Positions 41,587 to 54,150 are shown, counted from the first letter of the stretch. The stretch: DNA of 64,000 nucleotides from Phytoseiulus persimilis (GCA_037576195.1 CM075102.1:6014001-6078000); one strand, 5' to 3'. Notes: generated by a model not told the origin, from the sequence alone. A program made the numbers and translations.

Positions 41587-42578
41587 TACTATAACGCGAG
41601 GCGGCATTAGTTAGCTCGTGGAACGAAAAGGCGATCATCCACCAGCATAAATGAACATATATATTGGAGAAAACAGGAGTATATACACAACTCACACAAA
41701 CGGGGAGAGATTTCGGTGACGGCCTAATCCCATTCCATACGCGTCCGTCTGGCTTTCGGCGTCGCGCTGCGTTGGGGCGGGCGGTGACGGGCCTGGGTCG
41801 CGGGAGCATCCGGCGAGCGGTTCCGATGGGAGGTCCGGAACCGGTTCTACTTTCCACGCCTGGAGCGCCCTGAACGGGGGCGGCACCGGGCTTCGAGTCC
41901 GGAATCGCCGCGTATCGCACGTTATAATACGGACCGTATTCCCGGAAATCAGCCTTATTCCGTACTACGGGGTGCAGGGTCTACTCAAAACCAATAGGTT
42001 GGAAAACTTGCTTGCCGCTTTTTCGAGAATCGTGCTTCCCCCCCCCCCCCCCCCCCCCCCCCCCTCGAACTTCCCCGGCTTCTGATCGTGGGAGGTGGGC
42101 CTGTCCGTCTTCAGTTATCGGGTTAATCAGTCACTACTTGAAATAGCCTCTGAGTTCTGGAAGCTCATTCCTGTTCGCCGCAGGTTCCTGGTCGGCGAAC
42201 GAACAAATGGTTGCGTTCGTGAACAAACCTTTCCCTTGCGCTCTTCCATGATCGGGATTCTCCCACAAGCTAAGGGGAGCCAGAGTTTGCCGGTGAGATC
42301 CGGTTGCGTGGCTGCTACTTCGGGGCATGTCGCCCTGGACCCAACTCTCCATCTCTGGATTGTATATGACTTTTGCCTACGTGTTGGGCAGTGGAATGAG
42401 AGGCAGAATACTCGATCGAACATGTTTTGTTTATTGAATCGAGGTAGAACAAAGGCGATACATGTATTTATTCTGGCGACAATAGCAGAGCGGAACAGCC
42501 GCCGACTCTCTTCTGGGTAGGTTCGCAGTTTCCGTATTCGCGGCCTCACTCGCGAGAGACGCCCTTGTCGATGCTTCT
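41587..42578. other. unassigned stretch with a long poly(C) run
   Basis: Probably begins with the 3' untranslated region of Bel-Pao 3; no LTR was recognised. A run of 27 C lies at 42038-42064. ORFs at 42095-42520 plus and 42127-42615 minus overlap and are not recognisable. Confidence 0.45.
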
Positions 42579-42776
42579 CTAGGAATCTGCGTCGAGTGTC
42601 TCCATTAGCATACACCGCATCCTGGTGTCAAAGTCTAGCTCCGCAACCTGCGGCACGGTGAAGTGAAGTGTATCCCGGATGAGGCAACGCGGGACGATTC
42701 CGTTCTCCTCCCCATCCAGAACGATCTCTCCGTCGAGGAGGGTGATGAACGGAAACCGCCCGAGGTTACACCCCAC
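42579..42776 (-). pseudogene. mRNA capping enzyme (guanylyltransferase)-like fragment
   Basis: A 65-codon ORF reading FPFITLLDGEIVLDG, then VPRCLIRDTLHF and AELDFDTRMRCM. This matches the part of the guanylyltransferase domain of metazoan capping enzymes around motif III (LDGE) and the following P-R-Y-L-I-Y-D-I and C-D-F-N-x-R-L segments. These enzymes add GMP to nascent RNA ends in the nucleus. The lysine motif upstream and the OB fold downstream are not found nearby, so it is an isolated exon, a captured fragment or a pseudogene. Confidence 0.6.
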
Positions 42777-43005
42777 TAAACACGCCCGGAGGAAAGCGCA
42801 TTTCTGCGCTGGAATCGACTATGCCTACTCCCAACAAGCAGCCGCGTGCGCCAGAAGATCGTCGAAAGGCCACTACCCCGGTGGCCCCCGAACAAAAGCC
42901 ACATTGTGAATTCCTACAAACTAATATCCTTGGTACGCGGGTGCCTATTAGGCGCGGCGGAGGGCGAGTCAGCCCGCGTCAGAGTAGCTCCTGCACCTCG
43001 AAAGG
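42777..43005. other. no recognised content
   Basis: A short stretch between the capping-enzyme-like ORF and the mariner fragment; no motif seen. Confidence 0.35.
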
Positions 43006-43210
43006 TTACCCACCCCCGCTGTAGAGTATCCACTTTTCATCGCCGGTTATCAGTCCCTTCAGAAATGAATAATTGGCGTTCTTCCGGAGGACATTGTGGT
43101 ACGTATCCACACGTCTTTCGAGTTGGCGATCAGTGAGACCATGGGGCAGCCAAATATTCTTCAGCAGCCAGCTTGATAGAGGCGATTCCAAATGGTTCCA
43201 TGAAGACTTC
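43006..43210 (-). pseudogene. second mariner transposase fragment
   Basis: LPHGLTDRQLERRVDTYHNV, NYSFLKGLITGDEKWILY is the segment leading into the first catalytic Asp (TGDEKW) of mariner transposases. A frameshift near 43170 separates it from an upstream F-x-x-x-I-W-N-x-L-x-x-A segment, and the frame stops at 43006 soon after the catalytic Asp. It belongs to a different copy from the one at 6464. Confidence 0.8.
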
Positions 43211-44296
43211 CGTATACTTTCCGATTCCTTTGGTAGTCAGGGCGGGGTTCAAAGTTGCCGGACCGATGATTTCGTCGGGTTCCGTAACTTGTGGTCATCT
43301 TGTACTAAGCTTATCTTCGAGGCCTTGAAACGCTAAAACCACTTTCTAACCATAGAACTTTGAGGAGCATTCTCCCCGTGAACTGCACATATTCTTCGAG
43401 TGGTCTTCGCTGCATCAAAGCCTTCGCGGTAGCAGAACAACATGATACGTCGAAAATTCTGCTTTTGGTCCTCAATCGCAAATTCTTCCGAATCTCACAA
43501 ACTCGACGATGCAAGCCTGGATATGGGAAACGGAAACTATCCACAACTCCCTGAAGCCCCACTCCCTCCGCTGCTCAGCTGCTGGAAACTCTGAAGACAA
43601 CTCTTCCGTTGTTTATTGCTTCCAGCAAGCGGAGAGCTTTGCCGAGGTAATCCTCTGTGGGCCAGGAAGGCCATGGCCCCCTCCAAAACTTTCCGATAAT
43701 ATTGGGAAGGGTGGGTTTAATATCACTTCGATGGACGACATTGTTCCGCAGAGATTCTGTGTTATCAGTAAAATATTCGCAGGTTCGGAAACCATGCTGA
43801 TTGCGTCATGAAAAACTCGTGACGATGATCATCATCATCACATACTTGCTCCCCTCCCCCTTCGAAAAAAGCTGGGTACGCCCCTGCCCGAGGATCGTAT
43901 GATCAGCGTCGTCGTCAACGCTGGCGTCGCCCAGGGTGCGAAGCGGCGAAGTGGCTCTCCCTGTGCGGTGCAAATATTGCTGGAAGTTCCCATCACCTGT
44001 GTTGTGTGAAGGCATAGGTCGCCGAAGTCCCTTCCGTACCAGTCCTTAATACTTGCGATGCATGAGTAGGTCCACCCGAGGGTATCTTTGCGTCAATTCC
44101 GTTTTCACCTACGCCTTGGATTCTCTCTATTAGGCCGATTGCCTCTGCAGCATCACCACTGATTATCGTTATCACCCCGTTCTCCACTATGCAGAATTTT
44201 TGCATGACCTCCATTCCGCGGTGTGCCAGTGCAACTGTGATGCACTCTCCGGTCGGATATTCGTCTCGCAAATATTGAACAATATCATTGTGGTTC
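43211..44296. other. unassigned stretch
   Basis: No recognised element. The minus-strand ORF 43993-44271 (92 codons) has an even amino-acid composition that could be real coding, but I do not recognise it. Confidence 0.35.
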
Positions 44297-44572
44297 TTTG
44301 TTTTCCGGCTGAACCTCTCAGCCAGCCCTCAGAAGTGTCCCGGGATCACCTTTCGGTATTGCTTCAGTAACTCTCCCTATCGCCTCGCGAATCCCATTGC
44401 GGGCGGTGGGCTTCGGGTCTTGAGATGGTTCAGATTTGATTCTGATACAAATTGAATCCTCTTTTTACCACATAAGAAATTTTTTGTTGTCGGCGGGGGA
44501 TCGAACCCGCGATTGCTAGCTTGGCGTGGCACCCAAGGCGTTGGTTCATGCCACACGTTCAACGAGCCGACT
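44297..44572 (-). mobile_element. tRNA-derived SINE, copy 2
   Basis: Full-length member of the family at 18495, same orientation, with box B and tRNA-like head at the right end (near 44503-44572). No clear target-site duplication was found. Confidence 0.82.
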
Positions 44573-45021
44573 AAGTCAGAAGCCTAACAAGCCAAACGAG
44601 CTGCGACGCAGCACCCTACGTTCTGTCTCGAATCGCGCCCCAATGCATCCAATGCATTCATTAGAATCTGAGCCGTGTGGATCGGAAGCCGAAACTCACC
44701 TCGTAATTCGAGCTGCGGGAAAATGCGAGAGACGGCGGGTGTCGAGACTTGCCCGAGGTAATCCGGCTACTTGAAGACTCCATGTTCGCACAGGCATTTC
44801 AACATGTAGTAGAGCAAAGCCGCTCCGGTGAGCACTCTGAATATGCAGCCAAAAATCTCGCCCACTAATACCCAGGTAGGCGACATCTTTTGAGGGCGGA
44901 ATGTACTGTTTCGATGGCGCCCGCCGATTGTGTCACGGTCACGAATGCAAGGGAAGGTTCGTGCATGTTGCGTAATGCGCATGTGGCGTCGAGACGCGGG
45001 CGAATGGATTCCACAGAAGCT
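44573..45021. other. unassigned stretch between SINE copies
   Basis: About 450 bp without recognisable coding. The last 15 bp (45007-45021, GATTCCACAGAAGCT) are the left target-site duplication of SINE copy 3. Confidence 0.5.
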
Positions 45022-45293
45022 TTGTTCTTCCGGCTAAACCTCTCAGCCAGCCCTCAGAAGTGTCCCGGGATCACCTTTCGGTATTACTTCAGTAACACTC
45101 CCTGTCGCCTCGCAAATCCCGTAGCGGGCGGTGGGCTTGGGTCTTAAGATGGTTCAGATCCAATTCTGATATAAATCAAATCCTCTTTTTACCACATAAG
45201 AACTTTTGTTGTCGGCCGGGAATCGAACCCGCGATCGCTAGCTTAGCGTGGCACCAAGGCGTTGGTTTAGGCCACACGGCCAACGAGCCGACT
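45022..45293 (-). mobile_element. tRNA-derived SINE, copy 3 (with 15-bp duplication)
   Basis: Full-length SINE, minus orientation. GATTCCACAGAAGCT flanks it at 45007-45021 and 45294-45308, exact over 15 bp. Confidence 0.88.
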
Positions 45294-45308
45294 GATTCCA
45301 CAGAAGCT

Positions 45309-45949
45309 CAGTGTTCCATATCACAGATTCTCGAACGCGATCGAGCCACCAATTCTCTGATCAGTCACTTAGCGAGCCAACATCTTAGCTACCAACCGCA
45401 ATCGCAGAACTCTGATCCTCAAGTTCTCGGGGGCAGACCGCTTGCTACTGAGTCTCCCCGGAGCCCAGATTGGCAGAGACCCCTTCCCGTTCTCCATGCC
45501 CGCGTTGCCTGGGGAAAATCGCTAGCAGATTCGCGATCCGCTGTCACCCGAAAGGACAAGCCGGGGAACCCGCTCCAGTGGCATCTAGAGCAATATCTGT
45601 TTGTTCTCGGGAAACTTCCATAACAATAATCGGATCGGCATGATTCGGTTGAGTCGGATCGGTTGAGATTGAGCCAGAACGCAAGAAATGAATCGCAGCC
45701 AGGAGGCGCCTCAGCAGAACCAGAAGGCTCACCAGCATAGACCCGACTTTTGTTCAGCAATATCAGAAGACTCATGCCGAGAGTAAAAAAACGTATCACA
45801 GGAGGATCATCCAGGCAAAAAATCAATGCTGTTAGGAACTCGTCGACACGCTCAGACACGACCTGTGGGGACTTCCATTCAAGATAGTCCGAGATAAGGT
45901 GGGACGCAATACACTCCCGCCTCACGACAGGAGCCATCGACAAAGCAGT
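45309..45949. other. unassigned stretch
   Basis: A 178-codon minus ORF (45419-45955) is not recognisable. No repeats noticed. Confidence 0.35.
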
Positions 45950-46240
45950 TAGCACCCTCTGTGGCGGACAGTTTACTGATTAAGTGAAGACACTGGGGTG
46001 ACTGTAGCACTCGTGGAACTTGTCCGCGCACGGGAGCGAGTTGTTCTCGTCTGCCCGCTCGGCGGTCTCGAGGGAGCGTCTCCGTGGCGTTGACTTCGGA
46101 GTATTCCGTCGGATTCTGTATGACGTCATGACCGCCAACCGAGGCCCGTGCTGGATGAACCGATATTTCATTGCGTGAAAGCTGCCTTGGGTCTCCCGTG
46201 GCACAATACATTGACATTAGGTAAATCGTTGGAGCTATAG
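45950..46240 (+). repeat. inverted repeat arm, partner at 53915-54150
   Basis: Shares blocks GTGGCGGACAGTTTACTGA, AAGTGAAGACACTGGGGT, GCCAACCGAGGCCC, AAAGCTGCCTTGGGTC and TAAATCGTTGGAG, in the same order, with the reverse complement of 53915-54150. This arm has about 50 extra bp in the middle. Confidence 0.85.
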
Positions 46241-46470
46241 TGAGGTCTCGCCAACTTGGACTTCACAAAATTAGAAACCTTCGCTAACTTATGACTTAGA
46301 CCCGATCCCACGACAGTCTCGCAACTTGTACCGCATGAGTAATGTTCATCTGATGTCTCATTCATAACTCGGAAAACTTCCGCTATCCTCTATCTCGGAC
46401 TCAATTGTTCTCTGGCTTGGAGTCCGCGACAGCCATCACAGTTTGAGATTCTTCGTTGAAAGCTTGTACC

Positions 46471-49400
46471 CAGTGGCGTAACAAGGCTCTGTGGCGCCCG
46501 GGACGGTCAACGAAAATGCCCCTCCCCCTCCTGGTGTCATGAAACATCAGCCAGAATTACATCAATGAAACATCGAATGTGTTGATTCGGCCAAGGGTAT
46601 TTATTATCCAAGCTTCAAAACTGAACCTTCCGAGCTTTCATGATCGCGAATTCGTTGATCGCATCGTCCATATCGATGTTATTCGAGATTTCATGCTCGA
46701 TCGACAGGATCGCGAGGTTTGAGAGCCGTAATTGGCTCATGCTGGAGCGGAGATAAGATTTGATCAATTTCAACTTCGAAAAGCTTCTCTCACAGCTCGC
46801 CGAACTAATGGCTACGGTAAGAAAGAGTCGGAGAGCTATGACGATATTTGTGACGCAGATGTCCAGATTATACCTCTTGATAAACTGCAGGAGCTCCAAA
46901 GGCCCCCCATCGAGCATCGAGCTCTTCTCCTCTGCCGGACAGACTTTCACAAACTCCTGAATTCGTCCCCGCTCGACTAGGAACTCCGTTTTGTCGATGT
47001 CGACCGGAAGGACCGTTAAATCGTACGGAGAACTTCCACTGAGGAGTTTTGTGGGTTTCAGGAAACCGAATTTAGCGTCCAAGTCCTGCATCTGCTGAAA
47101 CCTCGACAGGATTTCCTGAGTGATCCTGTCGATGCATGAATACATTTCGCGGGTGATTTCTTGCTCGAAGGTTAAATTGGCACTTCCGGAAAAATCGTTG
47201 AAAGGTCTTTAAGACTGTCGCCGACGGCGAGCTGGAACTTCAATGCTCAGCTCATCACAAAGATTTCTGGCGAAAGTCACCCCCGTCGTAACGATCACTT
47301 CACGGGAGTCGCTGAGCCATGTTTTCAGAGCTGATAGTTTCAGAGCGCTGTTACGTAGGTCGATACCCCGCTTTTGTAAATAGCGCTGAGTATCGTTTAT
47401 TTCGCGAAAAACCTCAGACCAGAAACCCAGATAGCTCAGGAAAGAAAATGACTGCAATGACCTCAGCAAGAGAATGGCCTCTGACCGCGTTGTGGTATTC
47501 TCGTTCGCGGCGGTCAGTTCGTCGAGAACGATTAAAATCTTCGCGAAGTGATTTTTCATCACGGAAACTGCATCATATCGTGCACTCCATCGAGTTTCGA
47601 TCGAACGTCGCACGACCTGCTTGGTGGCAGCGATCAGCTTGCTCAAGCGAATAGTGGAGGACGAGAAGGAAACGAAAATTCGCTCCACTGTCCCAAAGAA
47701 GGTGATTGAGCCCACGGATTCTGCGACAGCATGGACGCCTGCTAAGTTCAAGGAGTGATTCGTGCATGCCACGAACTGAGCCTCAGGATTGATGCTCCTT
47801 AGGCGCGCTTGCACGCCATTGTACTTGCCAGCCATCACGGCTGCGTTGTCGTACGCCTGGCCACGACAGTCTTGTATGTCGAGGCCGTCGCCTTCAATCT
47901 TAGTCAGAATCAATTGCGTTAGGTCCTCGGCTGTTTCCCCAGCCGCTCCTATGAAGTCAATGAATGATTCGACGACGGTAATATTGGGTCCGTCGATTTT
48001 CACGTATCGGAGAACCTGACTTATTTGGTCTTGACGGTTGAATCGAATATCATACAGTGATATTTCGCTTCTTTGATTTGCTGTATAATTTTTCTCCGGG
48101 CCCGATTCCCAAGGAGTGATATTATTTCATTCTGCACAAGCGGCGACATGTAAGATGTTTCGATCTTTCTGCCGAGTCTCACCTTGATCAGGTGCTCACG
48201 TAAAAGCGGGTCATAGGTCGATAAAAGTTGTGAAAGCCCCAGAAAATTGCCTTTGTTAGCTGTGGTATCATCGTCAATGCTCTCTCGATGACCCCGCAAA
48301 GCGAGATTATGCCTGGCCAGATATTTTATGACTTCGAGAAATCGCGACAAAAGATCTCTCCATTTCTTTTCTTCGGATCGATTAGCCCGCTGAGCTGCTT
48401 CGTCGATGGTGGTTCGACCTAAGATATTCATTTCAAGGGTCTTCCATGTTGTGAAGGATGTGACATGAGAAGGAGAGGCCTCGTACTCATCTTATTTCGG
48501 ATTGAGCTTCCAATACTTATTGAAGCCATGCTCGGAGCTGAATCCTGAATCTGTTGGATTGACACTGTTGTATTCAACTTGCAGCAATAGCAGAAGAGAG
48601 CAGCTTTGTGAGGGGAATACATTATCCACGTGCGGAGAACCTTCTCGCTGTTGGTCAGCTTTCGGAAGAACCAGTCCTTAGAGAGGTGTCGTACGATACC
48701 TTTCGTGGAAGCACCCGATCTCTTGACGGCAGCAAAATCACTGTCAATGTGTTGCACGACACGAGGACCGATTCTTATGAGGGACACCCTCAAAGAGTGC
48801 GAGATTTCCACGGGCCATAAACCAATGTCCGACGTATCTCGCATTGACGCCTCCCTGGGCTCCTCTGAATCTGCATGGGGCAATTCCATGACACTCTGTT
48901 CTGAATTTTCGTCGTCAGCGATCATTAGCCAGTTGGAGTTGTTTGAAGTTTCTGTCGTTGAGAATTCCCGGTCAACACGGTCTTGTTTTTCGAGTCGAGC
49001 ATCAGAGTCCGTGGCTTCGACTCGAATCGGTGTCTCATACGGAGCATTCCATGACTCGGTTGAAGCGGGTTCTCGAGGCCCGGGATCTTCCAGTCCGAGT
49101 CGATCCGACTTCGTGGCTTCCATGCGCTCCTCAATGGGTGTTACGTTCGGTGGAAGACACGAAGATGCAAGCTTCGTGGTTCCTGGGTTGTCGAATTCAC
49201 TAACTTTGAGTCCGGTCGATATTCCCGAGTCAAGCTTGTCGTTCGTTGTATCATTCATCGTATCGCTCAAGCTGCTCCCTCCAGAACGTTCTTCCGCTGT
49301 CGCTCGACCGTCGAAGTACCTGAGTAAAGACCCTCTGCTTCGATCCATTTCTTCATCCCTGCATTTCTTCATCTTCCGGTACTGGGCCCCACTGGGTCTG

Positions 49401-50162
49401 ATTCGCTTCATTCTTTAACAACGCCAAAAGTTAGAAGGGACTTCTCATCGATCGACTGACTTCAGGTTGGAGGCTCCTGCATTCGAAGGAGGCAGACCGC
49501 AGACCGAATTTTCAATGTACTTCCATGGACAAGTTGATTCACGTTGTTCTCCCTACGCGATCTCTTTGATCGGAAGGTTCCTCCAATGGCGAGTTTCTCA
49601 TGCGCAGGACATTTTTCCGAACTCAAGGATCTTTTTTACGCGGGATTTCTATTGTGACCAACAAAAACTCCAATCACCTGAGTCTGCCGCTGGCCTTCTT
49701 CAGTTCGAGTCCTTTCTTCTTGCTTTCTTTTTCCACCTACTTTCGAGTAGCTCAAGGAATTTTGGTTTTGTGATTCCTCGGTGGATCTCGGATTGAACTT
49801 CCGATCTAACGCTAACTGCAGCCGACCCTTTCCCTGGCCTCAAACGGCTTCCGTTGGAGGCTGCGTGGCCGTTGGAGACATCACGAGACTAGAGGTTCTG
49901 AGCGCTTATCCTCATGAGATATCGCAGCGCCGCGCTCATTCTCAATCTCCGCGACGGAGAAGTTTGAGTCCCCGTTTGCGCCAAGCCCGACATGCTGTCC
50001 TTCGGCGTTAGTTTGTCCCGGACAGGGACGTCCCCTGTCTCATATGAGAATCCGAAGTTACCCACAACAGAGAAGAGCCGAAATCGGCGCCCCCTGTATT
50101 TCTCGGTCAGGTGGCGCCCGAGGCGGTCCGCCCCTCCGCCCTCCCCCCTTGTTACGCTGCTG
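46471..50162 (-). mobile_element. hAT element of ZMYM1/TTF-finger type (element C)
   Basis: The left end is CAGTGGCGTAACAAGG at 46471. The right end, reverse-complemented, is CAGCAGCGTAACAAGG ending at 50162. Both are followed by GC-rich sequence sharing GGGCGCC. A transposase pseudogene lies inside on the minus strand. The 8-bp flanks (CTTGTACC and CACACGGC) do not match, so the right limit or the insertion history is uncertain. Confidence 0.65.
46615..49411 (-). pseudogene. ZMYM1-like hAT transposase with TTF-type finger
   Basis: Four pieces in order on the minus strand. 48428-49411: long N-terminal part ending with a TTF-type region (RTWIMYSPHKAALFCYCC). 48021-48431: WRDLLSRFLEVIKYLARHNL, FDSTVKT, the DUF4371 start. 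47209-48003: GQAYDNAAVMAGKYNGVQAR and ACTNHSLNLAGVHA. 46615-47145: the C-terminal dimerisation block ISSASCERSFSKLKLIKSYL. Frameshifts separate the first three, and a TAA at 47209-47211 separates the last two in the same frame. Intact relatives are transposases or domesticated nuclear proteins; this copy is dead. Confidence 0.85.
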
Positions 50163-51424
50163 CACACGGCCAACGAAATATCATTCGAGTTGGCATCCGT
50201 TCGACTCCCGGGTGGTTTTGAAGAAATGACCAGCCGTACTCTGCCTTTCCCGATTCTCACAATCACCTTCCACTCCCTCCAGCGATACCGGGGATACCGA
50301 TAGCTATGATTTAATCCTCCAAGTTGAACAAATTCACGATCGCCCGAAAGCGACGACTTGGCTCAACATAGCACGGAGCTGAGAGAAGAGATCGGGAGGG
50401 CGATGCAGAGACTTCGCAGAATCCGTGAGTCGAAGGAGCCGAATGCGTATCCATGATCCTCGGAATCCAGACCCTTAGAGCCCGAGGAAGACACACAGGC
50501 GCACGGGCTTCGAAATCGATGAGCCGATGCAGTGGCGTCCCGCTGGTATATGTTGATCAGCATTTTCCACAAACCACGATTCCGCACCAGGCGACATGAG
50601 CCCCGGTATGCCACTGGGTTGACATCTGCCTGAGACGCACACGCATGTACGTGTGTTTGCGCATTCAACAGAGTACACGTCGAGCGCCGCTGGACAAAGA
50701 AGGGAACGTGTTGACTTGGAAGCTCCAGAGCCCGGAGTCGCTAACCCGTGGCGAGAATCAAAATGTGCTCGTAAGCGATGTACCGAGGACAGTGGACTGA
50801 TCCGAGTTTCTACAAAGAAGATGGGGTCCGCTCGACGATTCAGTTTGATAATAACCTGCCTGCGTCCGCCCCGTGTTCGACCGGACGTTAGTAACGATCA
50901 GGGAGCGGGGCCACTAATCAGCGCAGCAAGTCGACTGGGTCACGGCGTCAACTGGGTCATGCCGTCAGGTGAGCCATCGCGATGCGCCGTCGTATCAGCA
51001 GACGAGCCTGAATATTCCGTATGATCCATTCTCTGGAACAGAAATCAGGGGTATCCGTGAAAGGGTGCTCTTATCATCTTGGGGTCGTCACACGGGACAG
51101 CTCTCTCGCTTTGGTCGGGAGGTATCATTGGCTAACGCGGCGAAAATACGAGCTCCAATGTTAAAGACGCCAGACGAACTGGCGGAACACAAACTCCACA
51201 TGAATCGGGATCTCATAGAGTTCGCGCAAGCTTCAAATGCCTCGGAATCACGGCACAGCTTCCGCATGATCCAACGAACAACTAGTTTACCTGCTCGCGA
51301 GGACAGCTATCACGATGACTTGTCTTGGCGAGCGCGCAAAGTTGTCGAAAGCTCAACTCGCGCGATATTCGCGTTTTTTGACCGCGACAAAATAGCGGCC
51401 CCCGTCACAATCACTGTTGTGATC
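50163..51424. other. unassigned stretch
   Basis: Overlapping short ORFs only. A 213-codon plus ORF (50969-51610) runs into the next hAT element and has no domain I recognise. Confidence 0.35.
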
Positions 51425-51432
51425 GTTATCAT
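51425..51432 (+). repeat. target-site duplication of hAT element D, left
   Basis: GTTATCAT, repeated exactly at 52330-52337. Confidence 0.9.
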
Positions 51433-52329
51433 TAGAGATAGGGGTTTCAGGCACTCAAGAACTCGAAAAAAGGCAGGCAGAAAGACATTGAAACTCCCGG
51501 AAAAAGGCACTGAAAATCCACAAAAAAAGCATTCACACTTGCTGAAACAGGCGGCGAAAATGTTGGGAGGGGCGTTAACACTTCGGAGAAAGGGAGCCAT
51601 ATTAAGATGATGGAGGTGAAAGCTTGAACCTTGCTAATCCTGCAGCTCCTTATTGCACATTGGAGCAATATGGAGCTTGGCATTGTCCGGAGTCTACCGA
51701 TATCTGCGGTCTGAGAGCAGAGACTCGAAGCGAGAAAACGACCGCTCTACATTCACACTGACTAAAGGGGCAAACTCAAACGACGCAAGATCGGTTGGCG
51801 AAGGAATCGAGAGCTCAGCGCTCATATCGTTCCCTTGACTCAGTGTGTTTGGGCATCGCGAAAAGTTGAATTCCTGTGAAACGACTGTTGAGAAAGAGTT
51901 GAAAAGCGAGCTGGATCCCAGCCGGCACGGCGTGCTAAAAACAAGAGCAATAGGCAGGGTCGGATTTGAGAAATCGTCGCGCCTGGGCTGGGAAAAATTT
52001 GCCGCCCCATGCCAAAAAAAAAATTGCCGCCGTGAGTTAATCGAGCGCGCGTCGAACCTGCGCTTACGAGATCGAGGACGCGGACATAAGCGATCCTCGG
52101 AGCGAATGAAGCATGCGCTATTTCGAGCAATGGCAAAATGAGCGCGATCCACATATTGTTGTACTTTCCCAAAGATCTGAATTTCGGATTGACAGGCTTG
52201 TTCCATGTATTTCTGAGTCCTTAAAATCGACAAATAGGCAGAATTCCAGACGAAACGTTGAAAGGCAAAACAAAGAGATATAGGCAGTTTCAGGCATTTA
52301 TGGCATTGTGCCTGAAACCCCTATCTCTA
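51433..52329 (-). mobile_element. short non-autonomous hAT (element D)
   Basis: An 897-bp element with perfect 22-bp terminal repeats starting TAGAGATAGGGGTTTCAGGC, and a perfect 8-bp duplication GTTATCAT. A remnant of the hAT dimerisation block survives on the minus strand at 51694-51840, so it is an internal-deletion derivative of a coding hAT. Subterminal AGGCA-type motifs recur near both ends. Confidence 0.9.
51694..51840 (-). pseudogene. hAT dimerisation-domain remnant
   Basis: FEFAPLVSVNVERSFSRFES, LLSDRR is the conserved C-terminal hAT motif, the only recognisable coding in element D. Confidence 0.8.
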
Positions 52330-53914
52330 GTTATCATGATGATAATCATAAGACTGGGTATGCTCCCCCCCCCCTGTGATCTTGCCGTAATCATGGGTCT
52401 TTTTTAGAACAGGATTCCGGGGGTGGTTGACACGCAGTCGGAGTTTTCGGGGTCGCAGATCCTAATTCAGGAGTTAGTTCTACTCGATCTATCCATCCTT
52501 ATGAGAAAGCCGTTATGCCCAATCGGTCCGGGTATTGACAATCCCTGCTGCTAACATAGCCATCACTGGAAACAATACTATCCGTTCCCAGCATGCCGAT
52601 ACCCTCGTTCGCGTAGTTGTGCTACTCGATTTTCACTAAGAATCAAGTTTTCTGTGGAGTCAACCAGAGAGACACGTGCTACTCTCATGAACGCTAGCTC
52701 AAGATCAGGGCGTTCCCTGATTTCTCTGATCAGAGCAACGGGACACGCGGAGTAGATCGAGTTGACTGTTCAATCGTTATCCTCAGCTAATGGTATTGAG
52801 ATTTGTAGAAGCAACGGTTGAGCATCTCGGAGCACCTCCCGTTATTCGAGATTTGCATCGCTTAGCCGGTTCGTTTTTGGCGCGTTCATCATGGTCTCGT
52901 GGGAAAATGATCGTTCACCCTCCGCGCTGGACGGGGGTGCCTTGTTGAATTCCCTGGAGAGGGCTCAGATGGGCTCGCAACGGAGCAGCATGACGAAATG
53001 GGTGTCCGGGTCGTGGAGATACTGCCACGAAAGGTTCTCTGCGGCGTCATATGGGGGGCCCTGTGGTCGACTACGATGATGCTGCTGACACCTCCATGGG
53101 GTCTACGTCGGAGACGATTCTTCGATCTACGTCTGCTGATTTTTCCAACTGACTCCGGCGCCACAGCACTTGGCTACAACCGATTCATGGAGAGTCGCCA
53201 GCCCTCGATGCTGCTCTTCCCTCTGGAAGATTTTCGACGCTCTCACGCTCCATGACCGCGTGTTCGAGAGACTTCAACGACTCTGACAGAAGAGTGTGTC
53301 GGGTCGGAACCGCGTCTTCGCAGGCCCGTTCCAGTAGGGCGTGCCTGTTAATGATATATTAGTCGCGTTTTTCGCCGATTCCTCAGGTTTCTCGGGAGCC
53401 GGGCAGTATTTGCAGAGCGAGCAAGCGCGAGTAAGACAACTGCTTGTACGGCTACAGTTGAACTGAATCGCTTCTCTTCATCATTATCACCTTGACTCGT
53501 CAGGTGTGATCAACGATTTTCGTATCAGGAAGGATGAATCGGGGAGAACCAAGACTAGCATCGTGATCACTATTCCCAAAAACCTCCGACCACGTTTAAA
53601 CCGCTGCCAGAATCTTGGTTTCCAAGGGAATCGGATGACGACGCCGGAATTAAAATAATGAATCTGGCCTCCACAACGAATTTCGCGTTAGGATGAACAG
53701 ATCGAGGGAAACGAATACCTGAATCGTGCTCAACGACCCCGAAAACCCCCGACTACGTCTCAACCGTTCCAGAAATCCTGTTTTTGAAAAAAAAACTATG
53801 ATAAGGATATGATGACGGCATGATTGTGGCAACCGGAGGCTCCCCGTTAAGCTTGGAGCAGCTCGCCACACAATACACACACTAACATGAGAATCGGGGA
53901 GACACGGGTCGGCG
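52330..53914. other. unassigned stretch
   Basis: Starts with the right GTTATCAT duplication (52330-52337). No recognisable coding or repeats; short C runs near 52365. Confidence 0.35.
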
Positions 53915-54150
53915 ATAGAAGACCCATCTCAGATATATGACTCCAACGATTTACTTGATGTCGATGTATTCTGCCACGGGGGACCCAAGGCAGCTTTCAA
54001 TCAAGAAAATATCGGTTCATACAGCATGGGCCTCGGTTGGCTGTCATGACCGCGAACGGAATCCGTTACCGTCCGCGGAAAAGCACTACGAGTGCTAGAG
54101 TAACCCCAGTGTCTTCACTTGGTCAGTAAACTGTCCGCCACAATGAATGT
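53915..54150 (-). repeat. inverted repeat arm, partner at 45950-46240
   Basis: Reverse complement of 45950-46240 over about 235 bp with indels. The two arms enclose 7.7 kb including hAT elements C and D. Confidence 0.85.

Noticed and set aside
43993..44271. host protein of 92 codons on the minus strand
   Set aside because: The composition looks protein-like but I recognise no family and see no exon structure, so it is mentioned only within the unassigned stretch.
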